Counted from the first letter of the stretch, positions 1 to 9,528 are shown. The stretch: DNA of 64,000 nt from Pseudoalteromonas luteoviolacea (GCF_018100925.1 NZ_JAGJEH010000005.1:372001-436000); one strand, 5' to 3'. Numbers and translations: made by a program. Notes: a model not told the origin generated them from the letters alone.

Positions 1-852
1 TCTTTGACTATATCTGCGTTTCTTAGCTGTCGATTGGCAAGTGGCTGCGGCCAATGTCGTCTAGGGTTGGTGAGGTTTTGATTGCACAACCCGTATCTAA
101 GAATGCTGGTTAAACTGCTGAGTCCAATAAGTATGGACCCTTACGAAAAGGTCAATAAATTAAGCAAATGAGTTGCCACTATTACTTTTGGTATCTTGCA
201 CGCTACTTTCCAATTGTCTAGGTTTTGAATGAGTAGAAAAAGCACTAAGTCAATTTGCTATAATTTTTTCTGGTTTATATTTTATGTATGTTTATTAATT
301 AGATATGTTTTTTATGTGGGTATTTATTAAAGATGATTTTCTTCATATTATTTTCAATTTATACAAGCTCGCTCTTAATAGTTATTTAATCGGGTGGTAT
401 AATTATGGTGTTGTTTTAAGATTAATTTATGCACATTTAAGTGCTAGAACTTTGTTGAGAACGGTAGTTTCGAATGCTTTATTATTTGTTTGTTCTTTCC
501 CTTGTATGGTTTTGTTTCCTTCTTTTTAAGAAAACGTCATCTTTCTTAGATTGATATAATGATGAGATTGACAGGCTAACTTTAGTGCATGCTCAAGCTG
601 GCTATGCACTGGTAATGACCTGAATAATGTAACTGTGAGTTTGGTAACATTTTTTCGTGTTAAATTTTTCTCCGAAGCCCTCCTTCCCTGAAAAAGCGCA
701 AGTTTTGCTTGTAAAAGGTTGACCTAAAACTTTACGAAATGGGTGAATTGTCAAAGTGTTTGTTGCAGGAGTTACATTTTTAAACACTCCCTGACTGATT
801 CACACAGCGGCTTGTCCTATGCTTTGTTCATCAAACATGATTGGGGAAAACA
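1..852. other. Left-edge region without a supported gene
   Basis: AT-rich sequence with only short open frames on either strand (for example 305-529 plus and 602-787 minus). These lack good ribosome binding sites and recognisable protein families. A promoter for the lipoprotein at 853 presumably lies in the last 100 bases, but no convincing -35/-10 pair stands out. I see no RNA gene. Confidence 0.4.
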
Positions 853-1266
853 ATGAAACAACTTTTGACAGTATCTATGATCGCCGTTTTGGCAAGTGGA
901 TGTGCACATCACAACAATGTAAGGCCTGCGGAAGATGGCAAACACTACGCTAATTTAACTGCGGAAACTAGAGAAAAAGCGGGTAAAGAGGCGCTTGATC
1001 AAGCAAACCACTATTGCACTGAAAATGGTGCGTCACAAGCCTATGTTATCAATGAAACGATCACATACATGGGGTCAATGCCTGAGCAAGAGTATTTGAA
1101 AAATCGCAACCTTGCTGAAGCTGTTGAAGTTGCTGGTGCTGGCATGTCTATTTTTGGTGGGGGTCATGTCGATGATGTTGGTACGGCAATGTGGATTGGT
1201 GGCGGCATTGCTGAAGATTCAATGGGTGAACCATACCAGATAAACCTTTCCTTTAGCTGTAAGTAA
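853..1266 (+). CDS. Small outer-membrane lipoprotein of unknown function
   Basis: 137 residues. The N-terminus is a lipoprotein signal: MKQLLTVSMIAVLASGC, with lipobox LASGC, so the mature protein should be lipid-anchored at Cys17. The mature part is hydrophilic at first (HHNNVRPAEDG) and ends in a glycine-rich stretch (GAGMSIFGGGHVDDVGTAMWIGGG) that could insert in or lie on a membrane. A longer frame from a TTG at 841 exists, but ATG 853 has a GGGGAA ribosome binding site six bases upstream and makes a clean signal peptide. The gene appears monocistronic. I do not recognise a named family. Confidence 0.75.
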   Translation: MKQLLTVSMIAVLASGCAHHNNVRPAEDGKHYANLTAETREKAGKEALDQANHYCTENGASQAYVINETITYMGSMPEQEYLKNRNLAEAVEVAGAGMSIFGGGHVDDVGTAMWIGGGIAEDSMGEPYQINLSFSCK

Positions 1267-1762
1267 ATTAATTCTCTTTGCAGGGAAGTGATAATTAATA
1301 AGTGGGCAAGAATTGCCATTGTAAATTAAATAATTCTTGCCAGCTAAATTTATATAAAATGATTTAATTTATATTTTGATTTTTATTTCGTCATGGTGTG
1401 GGTTTATTAAACGAGTTTGTTGTTATTTTACTCTGTTTTTAAATCTTAATTTAAATTGGCGGGTGATATAAATATTCTGCTTTTTTCGAGTAAGCTCAAT
1501 ACTTTGAATGAATCTGTGGAAGATACTGGAAAAATGTGCTTTATCTAGCAGTTGGCTTTCAAAGGCAGCTATAGTATCAAATAGGTGAATGAGTATAATC
1601 GAGCGATATCACAAATCCACCTCTGTGAATTCATAAGTCGAGCTTGCAATTTGAGCTGGAAGCATTGACAGTAAATTTTTTCCAAAAAAATTCACCGTGT
1701 TTAAACCTTTTTTTCGTTCACTGCGTCTTACTTTAAAAATATCACACAACAAGGACCATAGG
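1267..1762. other. Intergenic region with an inverted repeat
   Basis: No supported gene. Positions 1305-1314 (GGCAAGAATT) and 1332-1341 (AATTCTTGCC) are a perfect 10-bp inverted repeat with a 17-base loop, 38 bases past the lipoprotein stop. It could be a weak terminator (there is no T-run) or a regulatory element. The rest is AT-rich and contains the promoter region of the gene at 1763. Confidence 0.4.
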
Positions 1763-2494
1763 ATGAAAGCATTCATGATGGCCGCACTGGCGGCTTGTTC
1801 ACTTAACGCGTCGGCTCACCAGTTTTACTCGTCTGACTTTGAGTTTGTAAAAAGCACGTCATTGTCTTTGCCAGTCGCAGATATTAACCAGTTTAAAATA
1901 GAAGCTGGGGCAGGAGAGCTGCGTGTAGTTGGTGCGGACACGGATAAAATAAGCGTAACAGCCGAAATCTATCAATCTCAAGAAAGTGATGACTATTGTT
2001 TGGATCTTACGCAGTCAAACGGTAAAGCGCTACTCAAGTCCAATGTCTGTCATCACGAAACTAATTACACTTTGATTCACTTATCGATAACAGCGCCTAA
2101 GTCACTTGTGACTCGGATCAAAGACGGTTCGGGTTCACTCGATGTGTCAGGTGTGAGTATTCAACATATCGATGATAACTCCGGCTCTATTCAGGTTAAT
2201 GACAACTTGATCGCACTTGAAATTGAAGATGGGTCTGGCAGCATTGAAGTTTCGGGCGTGCAGGGTGAGCTTATTATTGATGATGGCTCGGGTAAGCTTT
2301 CTGTGGAGGATGTCAAAGGCGATGTTTCTATCGAGGATGGTTCTGGGAAAATAGTCGTTGAAAATGTGTCGGGCAAAGTGTCTGTCGATGATGGTTCAGG
2401 CAGTATTTCAGTAAAAAATGCACAGTCATTTGAACTGATCGATGATGGCTCGGGTAAAGTTAATTTACAGGGGATCCGAGAGCAGCAAAACTAA
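1763..2494 (+). CDS. Secreted DUF4097-like protein with DGSGS repeats (predicted beta-solenoid)
   Basis: 243 residues with signal peptide (MKAFMMAALAACSLNASA, cut before HQF). After about 100 residues comes a run of about seven repeats of roughly 20 residues, each with a DGSG or DNSG turn followed by two beta-like strands (SIEVSGV, KLSVEDV, KIVVENV). This matches the DUF4097 'putative adhesin' fold, a right-handed beta-helix. I infer an exported, surface or periplasmic protein; binding partner unknown. ATG 1763 is preferred to the GTG at 1697 because AAGGA lies seven bases upstream and the signal peptide starts there. It has two cysteines in the N-terminal part. No functional partner is evident next door. 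Confidence 0.75.
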   Translation: MKAFMMAALAACSLNASAHQFYSSDFEFVKSTSLSLPVADINQFKIEAGAGELRVVGADTDKISVTAEIYQSQESDDYCLDLTQSNGKALLKSNVCHHETNYTLIHLSITAPKSLVTRIKDGSGSLDVSGVSIQHIDDNSGSIQVNDNLIALEIEDGSGSIEVSGVQGELIIDDGSGKLSVEDVKGDVSIEDGSGKIVVENVSGKVSVDDGSGSISVKNAQSFELIDDGSGKVNLQGIREQQN

Positions 2495-2539
2495 TTTTCA
2501 TATTCAAAAAGCTGCGAGTCATTACTCGCAGCGTTTGAC

Positions 2540-3754
2540 TTATTTTTCTAGCCCAAACGGGTCGTCTATACTATAGCTTGGCTCCGTAAACCATTTAGCT
2601 CCAGCCTCAGTCATATAAAAGTGATCTTCCAAACGAATACCGAATTCATCAGGGACCACCAACATGGGTTCGTTTGAAAAACACATGCCCGGTGCCAAAG
2701 CCTGTGGATTATCTTTGACTAGGTATGGAAGTTCATGAATATCTAACCCGATCCCATGGCCAGTTCGATGTGGACAACCTGGAAGCTGATAGTCAGGTCC
2801 TAAGCTTTGGGCCGCGAGATAGCTTCTTGCAGCGTGATCTACATCACCGCATGTTGCACCAATTTGCGCTGCATTAAATGCTTGCAATTGTGCTTGCTTT
2901 TCATGCTGCCACATTTCACGTTGGAACTCAGAAGCTTCTCCGTACACATAAGTACGTGTGATATCGCTGAGGTATCCATGTAACTTACATCCAGTATCGA
3001 TAAGAACAACATCACCTCTTTTAAGAGTTTGCGGTTCTTTGACGCCATGTGGGAATGAAGACGCCTTACCAAATAATACAATACAAAAATAGTTACCCGG
3101 TGCACCGACCTTTTTATGCGCTTGTTCAATAAACGCTTCCACCTCAGTGGTGGTAATGCCTTCATGGAGCATTGAAGCGGCAGCTTGGTGTACAGCTAAG
3201 GTCATGTCCATTGCTCGCTGGATCAAGGCAAGTTCATTGTCTGATTTATGCATACGACAATGACTAGTAACTTTATGAGCATTGATCACACTCAATTGCG
3301 AGTTTGCGTTTACTATCCCGTCGACAGTGAAAAAAGCAGTGCTTTCGTCTACTGCTAAGGTTGCGGTTTGCCCAATCCCAAACTCTGACAAAGCCTGACC
3401 AAGTAGTTGATATGGACACTCTTCTTCTTGCCAGGCATAAATTTTACCTTGTACAACTTGATAGTCGCTGATAGTACCTAGTTCAAAATAGGGAGCGATA
3501 AAACAAACATCACCGTTTGCAGGTAATAAAGCGCCAACCAACCTTTCACTGGCTGACCAGCTTAAACCGGTGAAGTACTTTAAATTGGTACCTGCATTGA
3601 GATATAAAGCATCAATGTTGTGTTCACGCATGTAAGTTTGAGCTTTGTGCATGCGTGCGCGATATTCGGCTTCGGTAATGGGAGTCGCCCCAGCGGTCAT
3701 ATCGTTGAGGCTATCTAAGGCTGCCTGCTTAGTTTGAAAACCTATACCTATCAT
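2540..3754 (-). CDS. Xaa-Pro dipeptidase/aminopeptidase family protein (M24)
   Basis: 404 residues, cytoplasmic, full family length. An N-terminal creatinase-like domain precedes a pita-bread metallopeptidase domain whose five metal ligands are visible: Asp253 (LIDTG), Asp264 (SDITR), His333 (TGHGIGLDIHE), Glu362 (SNEP) and Glu376 (RLED). M24 prolidases hydrolyse X-Pro bonds. It lies 30 bases downstream of the D-hydroxyproline dehydrogenase gene on the same strand. I infer that it frees proline or hydroxyproline from collagen-like peptides for the pathway encoded here. Substrate preference cannot be read from sequence. Confidence 0.88.
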   Translation of the reverse strand: MIGIGFQTKQAALDSLNDMTAGATPITEAEYRARMHKAQTYMREHNIDALYLNAGTNLKYFTGLSWSASERLVGALLPANGDVCFIAPYFELGTISDYQVVQGKIYAWQEEECPYQLLGQALSEFGIGQTATLAVDESTAFFTVDGIVNANSQLSVINAHKVTSHCRMHKSDNELALIQRAMDMTLAVHQAAASMLHEGITTTEVEAFIEQAHKKVGAPGNYFCIVLFGKASSFPHGVKEPQTLKRGDVVLIDTGCKLHGYLSDITRTYVYGEASEFQREMWQHEKQAQLQAFNAAQIGATCGDVDHAARSYLAAQSLGPDYQLPGCPHRTGHGIGLDIHELPYLVKDNPQALAPGMCFSNEPMLVVPDEFGIRLEDHFYMTEAGAKWFTEPSYSIDDPFGLEK

Positions 3755-3784
3755 AAATATATCCTAGTTAGTTAAAATCCAGCA

Positions 3785-5023
3785 TCACTGAAAGCGAGCA
3801 ATGCTGTAGGGAGTAATATCAAATACAGTTGGCTGCTTTGCAACCACGTTTGCGATGAGTTCACTGGTGATAGCGGCCTGTGTTAATCCTAAGTGTTGAT
3901 GACCCAGTGCAAAAATCACATTTTGGTGATTAGGGGCTGCCCCAATCACTGGTAGTGAGTCGGGTAATGATGGTCGAGGGCCCATCCAGTGGGTGCCTTG
4001 CTCAACATCTGCAAAGGCTTTGAGCATTGCTTTTGCGTGGGTGAGTAGGCGCGCAGCGCGCGTGTACAGTGGTGCTGTATTTAACCCAGCAAATTCAACG
4101 GTGCCAGCCAATCTTAATCCAGATTGCATCGGGGTCATGATAAACTGTCTATCTGCAGAGGCGACGGGTCGTGTTAATGCATGTGTGCTGAGCATATTGT
4201 GATAACCACGTTCAGCTTCAATTGGAAGCTTGTATCCCAACTGTGCACAAAGGTCTTTACTCCAAGCACCTGTACAGATCACAATTTTGGCAAAGTGGTT
4301 GTGTTCGCTCTGCGGTGTTGTGAGATCAACGGAGTTGCTCTGAACATTTATTTCGGTGATTGCTTGTTCTATAAATTCACCGCCAAGATTTACGAACATA
4401 TCATAAATACAAAGAGATAACTGATGAGGGTCAGGAGTGTGCCCAACATCTTTAAACAGCAATGCATAATTGACCTGATCGCTCAGCTGAGGTTCTAAAG
4501 CATGCACCGCTTGTCTATCAAGCAGTTCGACATTTACACCGTTAGATGAATAAGTGTGATACACCTTTTCAACTGCCCGGAGGCTGAAATTTTCAAAAGT
4601 TAACAGGCTACCATTGAGTTTTATATGATCATTAAAGTTGTCGCCCAACAATCGTTTGTATGAATCGAGGGCGGGGGTGTTAAGTGCCTTGAGTGCCGTG
4701 CTATTTCGTCGGTATTTATCTGTCGGCATATTGGCGCAAAACCTTGCAAACCAAGGCAATGCTTTAAGAATATAGCGCCAATCAATCCTCAATGGGCTCA
4801 AACTATCCATGAGCATTTTTGGTAATTTGCCAAGCAAGGCCTTATCAGCAAGTGGAAAAACTTGCTCGGTTGCAAAATGGCCCGCGTTTCCGATTGAGCA
4901 TTTAGTGCCAATCCCATTGGGATCAAACAGAGTAACCTGATAACCGTGTCGCTGTAACTGAAGCGCGTTACACAATCCGACAATTCCTGCTCCGATTACT
5001 GCAATTTTTTTATTTTTGGTCAT
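3785..5023 (-). CDS. FAD-dependent D-amino-acid (D-hydroxyproline) dehydrogenase, DadA-like
   Basis: 412 residues. The N-terminal Rossmann motif GAGIVG (residues 10-15) followed by an acidic strand end (VTLFD) marks an FAD-binding DAO-family oxidoreductase; the C-terminal segment GHQHLGLTQAA is typical of DadA-like enzymes. In hydroxyproline degraders this enzyme oxidises cis-4-hydroxy-D-proline to 1-pyrroline-4-hydroxy-2-carboxylate. The assignment to hydroxyproline rather than D-alanine rests on the neighbouring epimerase and deaminase genes. It is the first gene of the minus-strand arm, sharing a divergent control region with the deaminase gene. Confidence 0.87.
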   Translation of the reverse strand: MTKNKKIAVIGAGIVGLCNALQLQRHGYQVTLFDPNGIGTKCSIGNAGHFATEQVFPLADKALLGKLPKMLMDSLSPLRIDWRYILKALPWFARFCANMPTDKYRRNSTALKALNTPALDSYKRLLGDNFNDHIKLNGSLLTFENFSLRAVEKVYHTYSSNGVNVELLDRQAVHALEPQLSDQVNYALLFKDVGHTPDPHQLSLCIYDMFVNLGGEFIEQAITEINVQSNSVDLTTPQSEHNHFAKIVICTGAWSKDLCAQLGYKLPIEAERGYHNMLSTHALTRPVASADRQFIMTPMQSGLRLAGTVEFAGLNTAPLYTRAARLLTHAKAMLKAFADVEQGTHWMGPRPSLPDSLPVIGAAPNHQNVIFALGHQHLGLTQAAITSELIANVVAKQPTVFDITPYSIARFQ

Positions 5024-5168
5024 TGTTTTACCCTCATTTTAAATTGCATCTATCGCTTAAAAGTAATGCTTATTGCTAACGAAAAAAATTAAACCCTTAT
5101 ATATCAGTATTTTAGTTTTGATTTTCATGATTTTTCTCAGACATTATGAAATTTCCTAAAATAGAATA

Positions 5169-5197
5169 TTGATTATTGTATACAATATACCTATAGT
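5169..5197 (+). promoter_or_regulatory. Sigma-70 promoter with a palindromic operator in its spacer
   Basis: TTGATT (5169-5174) and TATAGT (5192-5197) are separated by exactly 17 bases. The spacer holds TATTGTATACAATA (5174-5187), a perfect 14-bp palindrome of the TTGTATACAA type bound by FCD-subfamily GntR repressors. The obvious candidate ligand is the GntR protein at 8853. The site also lies upstream of the divergent dehydrogenase gene, so one repressor could control both arms. Confidence 0.72.
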
Positions 5198-5228
5198 AAA
5201 AAGCAAGAACGATAACAGAGGAAAAACC

Positions 5229-6143
5229 ATGAATGTAGAATGGCAGGGGGTTTACCCAGCGGTAACCACACAGTTTAATGATGACGAATCGATTAACTTT
5301 GACACGACCAAATCAATGATCAATTCACTGATCGAAGAAGGGGTACACGGCATTATTGTTTTGGGTACTGTGGGTGAGAATTGCTCTTTGCGTGCAGAAG
5401 AAAAACGACAGATTTTGACCATGGCAAAAGAAGTTGTGGCAGGTCGCGTACCTTTAATTTCAGGTGTGGCAGAAACAACGACTACGCTAGCAGTTGAATT
5501 TGTACAAGATGCTGAAGAAATCGGGATTGATGGCTTTATGGTATTGCCCGGTATGGTTTATCGCTCAACCGAGCGAGAAGCGATTTATCACTATCAGCAG
5601 GTAGCACGTTCTACCGCATTGCCCATTATGATTTACAACAACCCAATCACGTATGGCGTAGATGTTTCGATTGAGGGTATGCGTACACTTGCTCAAGAAG
5701 CAAATATTGTTTCGGTTAAAGAGGCGACTGAAGATACACGCCGCATTAGCGAGCTATTTGCTGCATTTGGCGATCGCTTTGTCGTATTTGGCGGTGTAGA
5801 TGACATTGCACTAGAGAGCTTAATGCTAGGTGCAACAGGTTGGATTTCAGGTTTGACCAATGTATTCCCGCGTGAATCAGTGGCGATTTACAAGCTTGCT
5901 CAACAGGGTAGATACGAAGAAGCCAGAGAGTTGTGGCGTTGGTTCTTACCATTACTGCGCTTAGATACGATCCCAACATTAGTGCAATGCATCAAATATG
6001 CAGAGCAGCTTGCTGGACGTGGTAGTGAGAAAACACGTGCGCCACGTTTGACATTGAGTCAAGAAGACAAGGCTTATGTGAGTCGTCTGTATGATGAAGC
6101 CATCACCAATCGTATTGACCTAAGCAAATATAAGCTTGATTAA
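5229..6143 (+). CDS. DapA-family 1-pyrroline-4-hydroxy-2-carboxylate deaminase
   Basis: 304 residues, a TIM-barrel aldolase of the dihydrodipicolinate synthase/N-acetylneuraminate lyase family. GTVGEN (46-51), Tyr136 (IMIYNNP) and Schiff-base Lys164 (VSVKEAT) are in place. In hydroxyproline operons this family member deaminates and dehydrates 1-pyrroline-4-hydroxy-2-carboxylate to 2-oxoglutarate semialdehyde. ATG 5229 is used because GAGG lies at 5218-5221; the longer frame from 5169 would run through the promoter. Eleven bases separate it from the epimerase gene, so they form one operon. Lysine biosynthesis is an unlikely role in this context. Confidence 0.87.
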   Translation: MNVEWQGVYPAVTTQFNDDESINFDTTKSMINSLIEEGVHGIIVLGTVGENCSLRAEEKRQILTMAKEVVAGRVPLISGVAETTTTLAVEFVQDAEEIGIDGFMVLPGMVYRSTEREAIYHYQQVARSTALPIMIYNNPITYGVDVSIEGMRTLAQEANIVSVKEATEDTRRISELFAAFGDRFVVFGGVDDIALESLMLGATGWISGLTNVFPRESVAIYKLAQQGRYEEARELWRWFLPLLRLDTIPTLVQCIKYAEQLAGRGSEKTRAPRLTLSQEDKAYVSRLYDEAITNRIDLSKYKLD

Positions 6144-6154
6144 GGAATATCGAA

Positions 6155-7156
6155 ATGAACAGGGGTACATTTTTTTGTATTGATGGCCACACTTGTGGCA
6201 ACCCTGTACGTCTTGTCACAAGTGGCCACCCGATCTTAAAGGGGGCCACAATGGCTGACAAGCGGCAGCACTTTTTAGCCGAGTATGACTGGATCAGAAA
6301 AGCCTTGATGTTTGAGCCTCGAGGTCACGATATGATGTCGGGCGCTTTTCTTTACCCTCCTTGCACTGAAGATGGAGACATCAGTATTCTCTTTATTGAG
6401 ACCTCTGGGTGCTTACCCATGTGTGGTCATGGCACCATTGGTACAATAACATTTGCGCTTGAGCAGGGGTTACTTCATCCCAAACAACCTGGAAAAGTAA
6501 AAATTGACACGCCTGCAGGGAGAGTCAATGCCGAGTATGAGCAAAGCGAGGGCAAGGTAAAATGGGTGAAGCTATTAAATGTCCCTGCATATTTGGCTCA
6601 TTCTGAGTTGACGATTGAGGTATCGGGGCTGGGAGAGCTGGTGGTCGATGTCGCTTACGGTGGTAACTTTTATATTATTGTTGAGCCTCAAGCAAACTTC
6701 AAAGGAACTGAGCAAGTAGATGCCGATACGTTAATAAAGCTAAGTCGTGAGGTGAGGGCTGCGGTCAACGCAAAAGTTGATTGCATACACCCAGAAGATC
6801 CGAGTGTATCTGGCGCATCCCATGTACTTTGGACTGGTGAACCTCAAAAACCAAATTCCTCAGCGGCCAATGCGGTTTTCTACGGAGATAAAGCCATTGA
6901 CCGCTCGCCCTGTGGCACAGGCACAAGTGCTCGTATGGCACAGCTGTTTGCAAAGGGACAGCTGCAACCGCAACAAGAATTTATCCACGAAAGCTACATA
7001 GGTAGCCAGTTTATCGGCCGAATAGAAGACGTAACCGAAGTGGCTGGCAAAGCTGCAATTCGTCCTAGTATACAGGGCTGGGCCATTCGAACGGGCACCA
7101 ACTGTATCACCGTCGATGACGATGACCCTTATGCATTTGGGTTTCAAGTGATCTAA
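6155..7156 (+). CDS. 4-hydroxyproline 2-epimerase (proline racemase family)
   Basis: 333 residues. Both catalytic cysteines of the two-base mechanism are present: Cys90 (MCGHGTIG) and Cys253 (SPCGTGTSA). That separates it from trans-3-hydroxyproline dehydratases, which carry Ser/Thr at one of these sites. It interconverts trans-4-hydroxy-L-proline and cis-4-hydroxy-D-proline, the entry step of the pathway. Ribosome binding site AAGGA is seven bases upstream. Neighbours: deaminase upstream, semialdehyde dehydrogenase 37 bases downstream. Confidence 0.9.
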   Translation: MNRGTFFCIDGHTCGNPVRLVTSGHPILKGATMADKRQHFLAEYDWIRKALMFEPRGHDMMSGAFLYPPCTEDGDISILFIETSGCLPMCGHGTIGTITFALEQGLLHPKQPGKVKIDTPAGRVNAEYEQSEGKVKWVKLLNVPAYLAHSELTIEVSGLGELVVDVAYGGNFYIIVEPQANFKGTEQVDADTLIKLSREVRAAVNAKVDCIHPEDPSVSGASHVLWTGEPQKPNSSAANAVFYGDKAIDRSPCGTGTSARMAQLFAKGQLQPQQEFIHESYIGSQFIGRIEDVTEVAGKAAIRPSIQGWAIRTGTNCITVDDDDPYAFGFQVI

Positions 7157-7193
7157 CTACTTTTGTGCACACATCAAAAAACAGGAGGCAATC

Positions 7194-8693
7194 ATGACAT
7201 TTACAGGTTTAAGTTATATTGCTGGACAATGGCTTGAGAACAACCAAGGTAACGTTTTTCAAGGGTTTTGTCCTGGCACGAATGAATATTTACCGACTCG
7301 CTTTTATGAGGTATCGGACGAGCAAATTTCACAGGCTACCGATGCCGCGCATACAGCTTTTAAGCAATATCGAAGTATTTCAAATCAGCAGCGTAGCGAG
7401 TTTTTAAACACCATCGCAGATGAGATCTTAGCGCTTGGCGACATTCTCATTGAAACAACCATGCTAGAGACTAATTTACCTCGTCAGCGCCTTGAAGGTG
7501 AGCGTATGCGTACGGTAAATCAGCTGCGTGTATTTGCTGATGTATTACAGCAAGATTTAGCTCCGTTGAAACTGAGCTGTGCGGAAGAAGGTGATGAGAC
7601 AAGAACACCAATTCCAAAACCTAAAACGGCGCTGACTTATTTACCTGTTGGGGTTGTTGCCGTTTTTGGTGCGTCAAATTTCCCTTACGCATTTTCTACT
7701 CTCGGTGGTGATACTGCTTCAGCCCTCGCGGCCGGTTGTGCCGTCGTTGTCAAAGCTCATCCAGCGCACCCCGCAACGAATGAATTAATGACCAAAGCAA
7801 TAGCGAGTGCAATTGAAAAGTGTGCCATGCCTGACGGCTTGTTTTCTATGCTACAGGGCAGCGAACACAAGACCTCTCATCAATTGGTGAGCGAACCTAT
7901 GGTTAAAGCAGTAGGGTTCACAGGTTCTTTAGGGGCGGCAAATGCGCTGCTTAAAACAATTCATCAACGGGTTGAGCCCATTCCTTTTTATGGCGAGCTT
8001 GGTAGTGTAAACCCGCAAATTGTTTTACAAGATTACAGCCAAAAACAAGGTGGCGTGTTAGCGACTCAATTGGTGAGCTCTATGGCGATGGGCCATGGAC
8101 AGTTTTGTACAAGTCCAGGCGTTTGGTTTGTGCCGAGTGAAGATGACAATTTAGTCGACGCTGCTATTAAAGCGATAGAGGCGACTCCTTCGGATACTTT
8201 ACTCACACCGGGAATTTTACAGGCTTTCAATCGCAGTACTACTGCGCTGAACGAGCACGATGCAGTGTCGCTGCTAGCAAAAGGACCACAGACGAAGGAC
8301 TATCATGCGTCTGCGCATTTGTTTTCCTGTGATATACAAGATTTTGTGAAGGATGTAGATTTGCAAGAAGAGGTGTTTGGACCTTGTGCCTTACTAGTGA
8401 AATACAGAAGTTATGATGAACTATTGCTGGCCATTGACGGATTAGCAGGTCAATTGACGGCGAGTATTTACGGTGAAACTCAAGAGCTGAAGGAGCAAGC
8501 GAAGCTGATTGAGGCATTGAGTTTTAAAGTTGGGCGTATTATTTACAGCCAAGCGCCTACCGGTGTAGAAGTGTGTATGTCTATGAATCATGGTGGACCT
8601 TTCCCTTCTTCTACTGATGTAAGAAGTACTTCAGTTGGTACTAAAGCAATGACGCGATTCTTACGTCCGTTATGCGTGCAAGGTGACCAATAG
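7194..8693 (+). CDS. 2-oxoglutarate semialdehyde dehydrogenase (NADP+ aldehyde dehydrogenase family)
   Basis: 499 residues, full-length ALDH. Visible residues are Asn162 (GASNFP), the general base Glu268 (YGELGSVNP) and the nucleophile Cys305 (GHGQFCTSPG). It would oxidise 2-oxoglutarate semialdehyde to 2-oxoglutarate, the last step of hydroxyproline breakdown. A strong AGGAGG-type site (acaggaggcaatc) precedes the ATG. It is the last gene of the plus-strand arm; a stem-loop follows at 8724. Cofactor preference is known from the family, not read here. Confidence 0.87.
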   Translation: MTFTGLSYIAGQWLENNQGNVFQGFCPGTNEYLPTRFYEVSDEQISQATDAAHTAFKQYRSISNQQRSEFLNTIADEILALGDILIETTMLETNLPRQRLEGERMRTVNQLRVFADVLQQDLAPLKLSCAEEGDETRTPIPKPKTALTYLPVGVVAVFGASNFPYAFSTLGGDTASALAAGCAVVVKAHPAHPATNELMTKAIASAIEKCAMPDGLFSMLQGSEHKTSHQLVSEPMVKAVGFTGSLGAANALLKTIHQRVEPIPFYGELGSVNPQIVLQDYSQKQGGVLATQLVSSMAMGHGQFCTSPGVWFVPSEDDNLVDAAIKAIEATPSDTLLTPGILQAFNRSTTALNEHDAVSLLAKGPQTKDYHASAHLFSCDIQDFVKDVDLQEEVFGPCALLVKYRSYDELLLAIDGLAGQLTASIYGETQELKEQAKLIEALSFKVGRIIYSQAPTGVEVCMSMNHGGPFPSSTDVRSTSVGTKAMTRFLRPLCVQGDQ

Positions 8694-8723
8694 TAAAGTA
8701 GGGGTAGGTATCTATTCTTACTC

Positions 8724-8758
8724 AATAAAGTCTACTTTTTTACTAAGTAGACTTTATT
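8724..8758 (+). terminator. Stem-loop after the hydroxyproline operon
   Basis: Perfect 14-bp stem, AATAAAGTCTACTT (8724-8737) against 8745-8758, with a 7-base loop. It lies 31 bases past the dehydrogenase stop. The stem is AT-rich and no clear T-run follows, so termination efficiency is uncertain. Confidence 0.6.
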
Positions 8759-8852
8759 ATTGGATTAACTTAGCAAAGTTCAAGTGTGGCTCACGTGCAA
8801 TTTAGATTTAGCTACGTATAATGTAAGCCACTGTAAATTTTTGATTAACCCT

Positions 8853-9518
8853 ATGGCGATTGTACATAAAACTAGAACTCAACTTGTTGCCGAAGCGATT
8901 AGAGACAAAATTTTAAGCGGTGAAATTAAAGCTGGAGAGCCGTTGCGTCAAGCTGCACTCGCCGAAGAGCTTAATGTGAGCCGTATTCCAGTTCGTGAGG
9001 CTTTGCTGCAATTAGAAGCGGAAGGCTTAGTGAATTTTGAAGCGCATAAAGGCGCTACGGTAACCAGCTTAAGTGCCGATCAAATTGATGAAATATTTGA
9101 TTTGCGTGCCTTGTTAGAAGCTGAATTACTGCGTCACTCAATCACGCATTTAACCAACCGCGACTTATTGGAAGCGGAAGCGATTTTAGCCGATTTAGAA
9201 GACGCCGTTGAAGCGGGGGACTCTCAATTAGCGACAGGCAAACTCAATACTGAGTTTCACAACAAGTTGTATGGACGCGCAAATCGTCCCCAAACAAGAG
9301 AGCTCGTTGCTGTTTATAGCAAAAACTCTGAACGTTATGTGCGTATGCATATTTTATTGGCAGGCGGCATTAACACTGCGCCCGAAGAACACAGGCAGTT
9401 GTTGCAATTATGCCGTGACAAAGACATTGACGGTGCGTGTGAATACTTAAAATGCCATATTCTAAACGCAAAAGACGGCATCAAAGCACTTTTATTGAAA
9501 ATTGAAGAAGATGCGTAA
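8853..9518 (+). CDS. GntR/FCD-family regulator of the hydroxyproline genes
   Basis: 221 residues. Winged helix at about 5-70 (GEPLRQAALAEELNVSRIPVREAL), then an all-helical FCD ligand domain (FDLRALLEAELL ... EFHNKLYG ... HRQLLQLC). FCD regulators sense small carboxylates or amino acids and bind palindromes such as the one at 5174-5187. The ATG at 8853 is chosen over a GTG at 8784 because the family starts just ahead of the winged helix; neither has a strong ribosome binding site. It probably represses both arms of the locus until an intermediate accumulates. Confidence 0.85.
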   Translation: MAIVHKTRTQLVAEAIRDKILSGEIKAGEPLRQAALAEELNVSRIPVREALLQLEAEGLVNFEAHKGATVTSLSADQIDEIFDLRALLEAELLRHSITHLTNRDLLEAEAILADLEDAVEAGDSQLATGKLNTEFHNKLYGRANRPQTRELVAVYSKNSERYVRMHILLAGGINTAPEEHRQLLQLCRDKDIDGACEYLKCHILNAKDGIKALLLKIEEDA

Positions 9519-9528
9519 GGATTGTGGC

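Noticed and set aside
305..529. 74-codon plus-strand frame
   Set aside because: AT-rich hydrophobic translation, no ribosome binding site, no family pattern; more likely chance.
602..787. 61-codon minus-strand frame reading HPFRKVLGQPFTSKTCAFSG
   Set aside because: No usable ribosome binding site and no recognisable domain. It could be part of an interspersed repeat, which I cannot test without other genome sequence.
2191..2376. Minus-strand Pro/Ser-rich frame
   Set aside because: Antisense shadow created by the DGSG repeats of the gene at 1763.
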